A stretch of 64,000 nt of DNA from Lipingzhangella_A rawalii (GTDB lineage Bacteria > Actinomycetota > Actinomycetes > Streptosporangiales > Streptosporangiaceae), in NCBI RefSeq assembly GCF_031628175.1, contig NZ_JAVLVT010000001.1, forward strand, positions 124,001 to 188,000, read 5' to 3'. The translations under genes and the position numbers were made by a program. The first letter of the stretch is position 1. Each line of letters starts with the position of its first letter. Under the pieces are notes generated by a model. That model was not told the origin of the DNA, ran no database searches, and saw nothing but the letters and a program-made list of their open reading frames with translations. Of the stretch, positions 59,389 through 64,000 are shown piece by piece.

Positions 59389-60675
59389 ATGAGTCGGGTC
59401 GGAACGCGACTAGAGCTGCGTGTGGATGCGGTTGCCCACGGTGGCTGGTGTGTGGCCCGGCATGAGGACCAGGTCGTTTTCGTGCGCCACGCGCTGCCCG
59501 GGGAACTGGTGCAGGCGCAGGTGACCGAGGAAACCAAGCGGTTTCTGCGTGCGGACGCGGTGGATGTGGTGGAACCCTCGGCGGATCGGGTCACTCCACC
59601 ATGTCCGTTCGCGGGGCCGGGAAAGTGTGGCGGCTGCGACTGGCAGCATGCCTCACTGGAGGGCCAACGTCGCCTCAAGGGGCAGGTTCTCACCGAACAG
59701 CTTCGGCGTATCGCTGGAATCGAGCGTGATGTCGAGGTCGAGGAACTTCCGGGAGCCAGCGATGGCCTGGGATGGCGAACCCGGGTGCGGTATGCCGTGG
59801 CAGGGGACGGCACCGCGGGGCTGCGTCGGCATCGCTCGCATGAGATCGAACCGGTCGATGAGTGTCGCATCGCCCACCCGGAAGCACGCCGGCTGAACGT
59901 TCCGCAACTGAACTGGCCCGGTGTTGCCGAAGTGGAGACGGTGGTCTCCGGGAGCACCTCAGACCGGGCCGTGGTGGTGACGCCGCGGGCAGCGAAGCTG
60001 CCGCGTCTGCCGCGTCTGCCGGTGGGTGCCTCGGTGCTGCGGCGGTTCCGGGGAGGGCGTACACAGCAGGTGCAGGGGCGCCGGGGTGTCCGTGAGATGG
60101 CCGCCGGCCGTCAGTGGCGGACATCGGCTTCCAGTTTCTGGCAGGTGCATCCGGCCGCGGCCGAGACTCTCGCCGTTGCGGTCCGCACAGCCACCGCGCC
60201 ACTGCCGGGCGAGACCGTCCTTGATCTGTACTGCGGAGTGGGCCTGTTCGCGGGCGTTCTGGGGGATGAGGTGGGTCCCCAGGGGCGGGTGCTGGGAGTG
60301 GAGTCCCATCCCGCCGCGGTCCGGGATGCACGGCACAACCTTCAGGATCTGCCCCAGGTTCGAATCGAACAGTCGGACGTCCCGGCCAAGCTTCGGGAGT
60401 GGAACGACCTGCGTGCGGACCTGGCTGTTGTCGATCCGCCGCGCACCGGGCTCGGCGACGGGGTCGTCGCCGCCCTGGCGGAGCTACGCCCCAGTCGTAT
60501 CGCCTACGTCTCCTGTGATCCGGCAACACTGGCGCGCGACCTGGGACGGTTCCACGAGGTGGGCTATCGCCTGGGCGAGCTACGGGCCTTCGACGCGTTC
60601 CCCATGACCCACCATCTGGAGTGTGTGGCGCTGCTCAATCGAGGTGGCTCCGCGTCTGGCGATGCGGCGCTGTGA
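59389..60675 (+). CDS. Class I SAM-dependent RNA methyltransferase, TrmA/RlmD type
   Basis: 428 residues from ATG 59389, which has GGAAG eight bases upstream; in-frame GTG 59344 and ATG 59359 are alternatives. An N-terminal TRAM-like domain (RLELRVDAVAHGGWCVARHEDQVVFV) precedes the iron-sulfur cluster ligands CPFAGPGKCGGCDW and a fourth Cys in VDECRI. The C-terminal methyltransferase has LDLYCGVGLFAGVL (motif I), VVDPPRTGLG (motif IV, with the PPR loop) and YVSCDPATLARDL with the catalytic cysteine nucleophile. It should methylate a uridine at C5 in tRNA or 23S rRNA. Conserved position before acn in actinomycetes. Confidence 0.9.
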   Translation: MSRVGTRLELRVDAVAHGGWCVARHEDQVVFVRHALPGELVQAQVTEETKRFLRADAVDVVEPSADRVTPPCPFAGPGKCGGCDWQHASLEGQRRLKGQVLTEQLRRIAGIERDVEVEELPGASDGLGWRTRVRYAVAGDGTAGLRRHRSHEIEPVDECRIAHPEARRLNVPQLNWPGVAEVETVVSGSTSDRAVVVTPRAAKLPRLPRLPVGASVLRRFRGGRTQQVQGRRGVREMAAGRQWRTSASSFWQVHPAAAETLAVAVRTATAPLPGETVLDLYCGVGLFAGVLGDEVGPQGRVLGVESHPAAVRDARHNLQDLPQVRIEQSDVPAKLREWNDLRADLAVVDPPRTGLGDGVVAALAELRPSRIAYVSCDPATLARDLGRFHEVGYRLGELRAFDAFPMTHHLECVALLNRGGSASGDAAL

Positions 60676-60898
60676 GCCATCGATCCTTTACCCGGCTCCT
60701 CCTTTCCTCGCGTTGCGGATCGCGGTACCTTCGACATCCCGAGAGTGAACGAGCTTCGGGGGTGACGGTGCCTGGGAGCGGCGGCGGTCAGGTCGGTCCC
60801 GAGCCGGCGTGAAGGGGGGCCTGCCGCCGCTTCCGCCGGCGGCGCGCCGCCAACGGCCGACGTTCCGCAAGGCCGCGGTCCGGTAGCACAATGTGGGT

Positions 60899-61831
60899 AT
60901 GCGCCTGAGGATTTTCACCGAACCCCAGCAGGGAGCCAGCTACGACACCCTACTCCGGGTGGCGGGGGCAGCCGAGGCCCTCGAGTTCGACGCATTCTTT
61001 CGTTCCGACCACTATCTTCGAATGGGGTCTGCCGACGGCCGGCCCGGACCGACCGACGCCTGGATCACCTTGGCCGGCCTGGCTCGGGAGACCAAACGGA
61101 TCCGGCTCGGGACATTGATGACCGCAGCCACCTTCCGCTATCCGGGGCCGTTGGCGATCAGTGTCGCCCAGGTGGACCAGATGAGTGGGGGGCGGGTCGA
61201 GTTCGGCCTGGGAGCGGGCTGGTACGCCCAGGAGCACACCGCATACGGAATCCCCTTCCCGGATACGCCACAGGAGCGGTTCGAACGTTACGAGGAGCAG
61301 CTGGCGATCGTCACCGGACTGTGGGCTACCCCGGAGGGGGAGAGTTTCCAGTATGCCGGGCGCCACTACCGGCTCACGGACTCGCCGGCCCTACCGAAAC
61401 CGGCCCAGTCTCCTGCTCCACCGGTGCTGATCGGGGGAACCGGGGCAAAGCGCACACCACGACTCGCGGCAACCTTCGCCGACGAGTTCAATGTGCCGTT
61501 CAGCTCACCCACGCAGACCGAGGCGGCGTTCGACCGGACTAGAGCAGCGATGCGGGCGGTGGACCGGACAGCTCCCATGACGTTCTCCGCGGCCCAGGTG
61601 GTGTGCTGTGGCCGTAACGATGCCGAGGTGTCCCGGCGGGCCGCAGCGATTGGACGCGATGTGGATGAACTGAAAGCCAACGGACTCGCCGGAAGTCCGG
61701 AGGAGGTCGTCGACAAGATGGCCCAGTTCGGGCAGGTGGGCTGCGAACGGCTCTATCTCCAGATTCTGGATCTGGAGGACCTTGACCATCTGGAACTGAT
61801 CGCCTCGGCCGTGGCTCCCAAGCTCACCTGA
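60899..61831 (+). CDS. LLM class F420-dependent oxidoreductase
   Basis: 310 residues from ATG 60899; a GTG two codons upstream is also possible. The luciferase-like TIM-barrel is marked by LRIFTEPQQGASYDTLLRVA, FDAFFRSDHYLRMG, IRLGTLMTAATFRYPGPLA and the signature GRVEFGLGAGWYAQEH, with PVLIGGTGAKRTPRLAATFADEFN near the middle and GSPEEVVDKMAQFGQVGCERLYLQI at the end. Actinobacterial members use coenzyme F420, and the DHYLR region fits. Substrate unknown. It is separated from acnA by 350 bp holding the acnA promoter. Confidence 0.88.
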   Translation: MRLRIFTEPQQGASYDTLLRVAGAAEALEFDAFFRSDHYLRMGSADGRPGPTDAWITLAGLARETKRIRLGTLMTAATFRYPGPLAISVAQVDQMSGGRVEFGLGAGWYAQEHTAYGIPFPDTPQERFERYEEQLAIVTGLWATPEGESFQYAGRHYRLTDSPALPKPAQSPAPPVLIGGTGAKRTPRLAATFADEFNVPFSSPTQTEAAFDRTRAAMRAVDRTAPMTFSAAQVVCCGRNDAEVSRRAAAIGRDVDELKANGLAGSPEEVVDKMAQFGQVGCERLYLQILDLEDLDHLELIASAVAPKLT

Positions 61832-61894
61832 GGATCGGGGCGGGTCCGTATTCGCGCTGTCCTTCCGGCTCTCGGGTCCGCGAACGGGCTGTAA

Positions 61895-61934
61895 CTTGAT
61901 GTCGAGATACAGCTGCGATAGCTTGATATCGAGA
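61895..61934. promoter_or_regulatory. Two direct repeats in the acnA upstream region, candidate operators
   Basis: CTTGATGTCGAGA (61895-61907) and CTTGATATCGAGA (61922-61934) are 27 bp apart and differ at one base. Each is itself close to a palindrome (CTTGAT/ATCGAG), a shape typical of MarR-type sites. They lie about 250 bp before the acnA GTG. The rest of 61832-62181 has a short hairpin CCCCACCGTGTGGGGT near 62020 and no gene. Confidence 0.45.
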
Positions 61935-62181
61935 GACTTTGGGGAGGCGTCGACAGGCCGAGCCACACCCGGCATCCCTGGCAGACAGCTGTGGTGCTGT
62001 CATGATGAGGCAGGCCCCACCGTGTGGGGTGCCGGGGTCGTGGCGACCGCTGCGCTCGGCGTGCGGGCGTCGCCCCGACGGCTGACCGGTCCTCCCGGAT
62101 CGGGCCAGTCTTCCTGGAGTCACCGCGCCGCCGTAACGGCAGGGTGCACAGAGACATTCGCAAGATCAGGAGGCATCCATC

Positions 62182-64000
62182 GTGTCCGCGAACAGCTTCG
62201 GCAGCCGTGACACGCTCCATGTTGGTGGGGAGTCCTACGATATCTACCGCTTGGACGCGGTTCCGGGCTCTGCGCGCCTGCCCTACAGTCTGAAGATCCT
62301 GCTGGAGAACCTGCTCCGCACCGAGGATGGGGCGAACGTCACAGCCGAACACATCCGTGCCCTCGGCGACTGGGACCCCGGGGCGCGCCCCGATCAGGAG
62401 ATCCAGTTCACCCCCGCGCGTGTGATCATGCAGGATTTCACCGGTGTTCCGTGTGTGGTGGATCTCGCGACCATGCGGGAAGCGGTGCGGGACCTGGGCG
62501 GTGATCCGGCGAAGGTCAACCCGTTGGCCCCCGCCGAGCTCGTCATCGACCACTCCGTCGTTGTGGACCTGTTCGGTCGTCCCGACGCCTTCGAGCGCAA
62601 CGTCGAGATCGAGTACGAACGCAACCACGAGCGGTACAAGTTCCTGCGGTGGGGCCAGACCGCCCTGGACGAGTTCCGAGTGGTACCGCCTGGTACCGGC
62701 ATCGTGCACCAGGCCAATATCGAGAATCTGGCACGGGTAACCATGGTCCGCAACGGGGTTGCCTACCCGGACACCTGTGTCGGTACCGACTCCCACACGA
62801 CCATGCAGAACGGCCTGGGGATTCTCGGTTGGGGTGTCGGCGGTATCGAGGCCGAGGCCGCCATGCTGGGTCAGCCCATCTCCATGCTGATTCCCCGGGT
62901 TGTGGGCTTCAAGCTCACCGGACAGCTGACGCCCGGAACCACGGCCACCGACCTGGTGCTGACCATCACCGAGATGCTGCGCGAGCACGGTGTGGTCGGC
63001 AAGTTCGTTGAGTTCTACGGGGATGGTGTGGCCTCGGTGCCGCTGGCCAACCGGGCAACCATCGGCAACATGAGCCCGGAGTTCGGCTCGACCGCCGCCA
63101 TGTTCCCCATCGATGCCGAGACCATCCGCTACATGCAGCTCACCGGGCGCAGCAGCGACCAGACCGAGCTCGTGGAGGCCTACGCCAAGGAGCAGGGCCT
63201 GTGGCACGACCCGGCCCACGAGCCCGTCTACTCGGAATACCTGGAGCTCGACCTGGGACAGGTCGTTCCCTCCATCGCAGGTCCCAAGCGCCCCCAGGAC
63301 CGGGTTGCCCTGACCGAGGCCAAGGAGACCTGGCGGCACGACGTGCGCGGCTATGTCACGGACGAGGTGGACGAGACCAGCGACGAGTCCTTCCCCGCCT
63401 CGGACGCCCCGGCGCAGCACCCCAACGGCCAGCGCCCGCACCGGCCGGTTCCGGTGACCCTGGCCGATGGAACCCAGACCCAGATCGACCATGGCTCGGT
63501 CGTTATCGCCGCCATCACTTCCTGCACCAACACCTCCAACCCCTCGGTGATGATCGGTGCGGCCCTGCTGGCCAAGAACGCCGTGGAGAAGGGGCTGTCC
63601 CGTAAGCCGTGGGTCAAGACCTCCCTGGCGCCCGGGTCCAAGGTGGTAACCGACTACTTCGAACGCTCGGGCCTCACCCCGTACCTGGACAAGCTCGGGT
63701 TCAACCTGGTTGGTTACGGTTGCACGACCTGCATCGGGAACTCCGGCCCGCTGCCGCCGGAGATCTCCCAGGCGGTCCAGGACAATGATCTGGCCGTGGT
63801 GTCGGTACTCAGCGGGAACCGTAACTTCGAGGGCCGGATCAACCCGGACGTGAAGATGAACTACCTGGCCTCTCCGCCGCTGGTTGTGGCCTACGCTCTG
63901 GCCGGATCGATGGACACCGACATCACCTCCGAACCCCTGGGAACGGGTGCGGATGGACAGCCGGTCTACCTGGCCGACATCTGGCCCGCCCCGGAGGAGA
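62182..64000 (+). CDS. acnA: Aconitate hydratase (3' end outside window)
   Basis: The frame begins at GTG 62182 with AGGAGG at 62170 and is open to the right edge; 606 residues are visible of about 910 expected. Aconitase A features: RLPYSLKILLENLLRTEDG, NPLAPAELVIDHSVVVD, CVGTDSHTTMQNGLG and, for the [4Fe-4S] cluster, AAITSCTNTSNPS plus GCTTCIGNSGP, giving three cysteines. It interconverts citrate and isocitrate in the TCA cycle, and the apo form of this family can bind RNA. A Ser/Asp/His-rich insert (DETSDESFPASDAPAQHPNG) lies between domains. The stop codon is beyond the window. Confidence 0.96.
   Translation, partial: MSANSFGSRDTLHVGGESYDIYRLDAVPGSARLPYSLKILLENLLRTEDGANVTAEHIRALGDWDPGARPDQEIQFTPARVIMQDFTGVPCVVDLATMREAVRDLGGDPAKVNPLAPAELVIDHSVVVDLFGRPDAFERNVEIEYERNHERYKFLRWGQTALDEFRVVPPGTGIVHQANIENLARVTMVRNGVAYPDTCVGTDSHTTMQNGLGILGWGVGGIEAEAAMLGQPISMLIPRVVGFKLTGQLTPGTTATDLVLTITEMLREHGVVGKFVEFYGDGVASVPLANRATIGNMSPEFGSTAAMFPIDAETIRYMQLTGRSSDQTELVEAYAKEQGLWHDPAHEPVYSEYLELDLGQVVPSIAGPKRPQDRVALTEAKETWRHDVRGYVTDEVDETSDESFPASDAPAQHPNGQRPHRPVPVTLADGTQTQIDHGSVVIAAITSCTNTSNPSVMIGAALLAKNAVEKGLSRKPWVKTSLAPGSKVVTDYFERSGLTPYLDKLGFNLVGYGCTTCIGNSGPLPPEISQAVQDNDLAVVSVLSGNRNFEGRINPDVKMNYLASPPLVVAYALAGSMDTDITSEPLGTGADGQPVYLADIWPAPEE

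Overview
The window is high-GC DNA with GTG and TTG starts, overlapping ATGA/GTGA stop-start junctions and a set of actinobacteria-specific families (DUF574/PF04672 methyltransferases, DUF3052, SepH, DUF4193, DUF4235, DUF3710, DUF3159, F420-type oxidoreductase, bifunctional RNase H/acid phosphatase). It is a chromosomal segment of a filamentous actinomycete; the gene mix suggests Nocardiopsaceae or a near relative, which is inference.

Layout. 1-9.1 kb: two tandem SAM methyltransferases, an acyl-CoA synthetase, a PhoD-type phosphatase, YjbQ, DUF3052, an AhpE-type peroxiredoxin and an unusual FHA-flavin monooxygenase fusion. 9.4-13.3 kb: tRNA-Val(TAC) followed by a decayed accessory island holding an orphan type I-E CRISPR array (11 repeats, no cas genes), a 1076-bp IS630-family element with TA target duplication and a dead transposase, and a 5'-truncated tyrosine integrase. 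13.3-19.2 kb: secreted and envelope functions (GH11 xylanase with CBM2, Tat-exported amidase, a zinc-ribbon membrane protein paired with an SPFH/GYF protein). 19.7-29.4 kb: pterin dehydratase, DUF1707 protein, then a catabolic block of VOC protein, PucR regulator, small symporter subunit, sodium:solute symporter, amidohydrolase and a large FAD/Fe-S oxidoreductase. 29.5-33.1 kb: Nif3, CdsZ-like zinc ribbon protein and RNase H/phosphatase in one overlapping operon, then RNase P RNA. 33.2-46.7 kb: Pro-rich membrane protein, PEBP lipoprotein, DrrAB-type exporter, two PH-domain membrane proteins, SepH, a sugar-lactone oxidase, ferrochelatase and inositol monophosphatase. 46.7-64 kb: two-component system, DUF4193, DUF4235, valyl-tRNA synthetase, Ser/Thr kinase, dut, DUF3710, PIG-L deacetylase, serpin, DUF3159, RNA uracil methyltransferase, LLM oxidoreductase and the first two thirds of aconitase.

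Most convergent gene pairs are separated by long perfect hairpins that look like bidirectional terminators. The least explained signals are non-coding: a pair of hairpins upstream of the response regulator that share a 16-nt loop but have different stems, 11-bp iterons between the kinase and dut, a 22-bp perfect hairpin buried in the end of the FAD/Fe-S oxidoreductase gene, and a duplicated CRISPR spacer that itself resembles the CRISPR repeat. I found no complete, clearly new multi-gene system; the FHA-monooxygenase fusion, the SPFH/zinc-ribbon pair and the RNA-like hairpins are the best leads.
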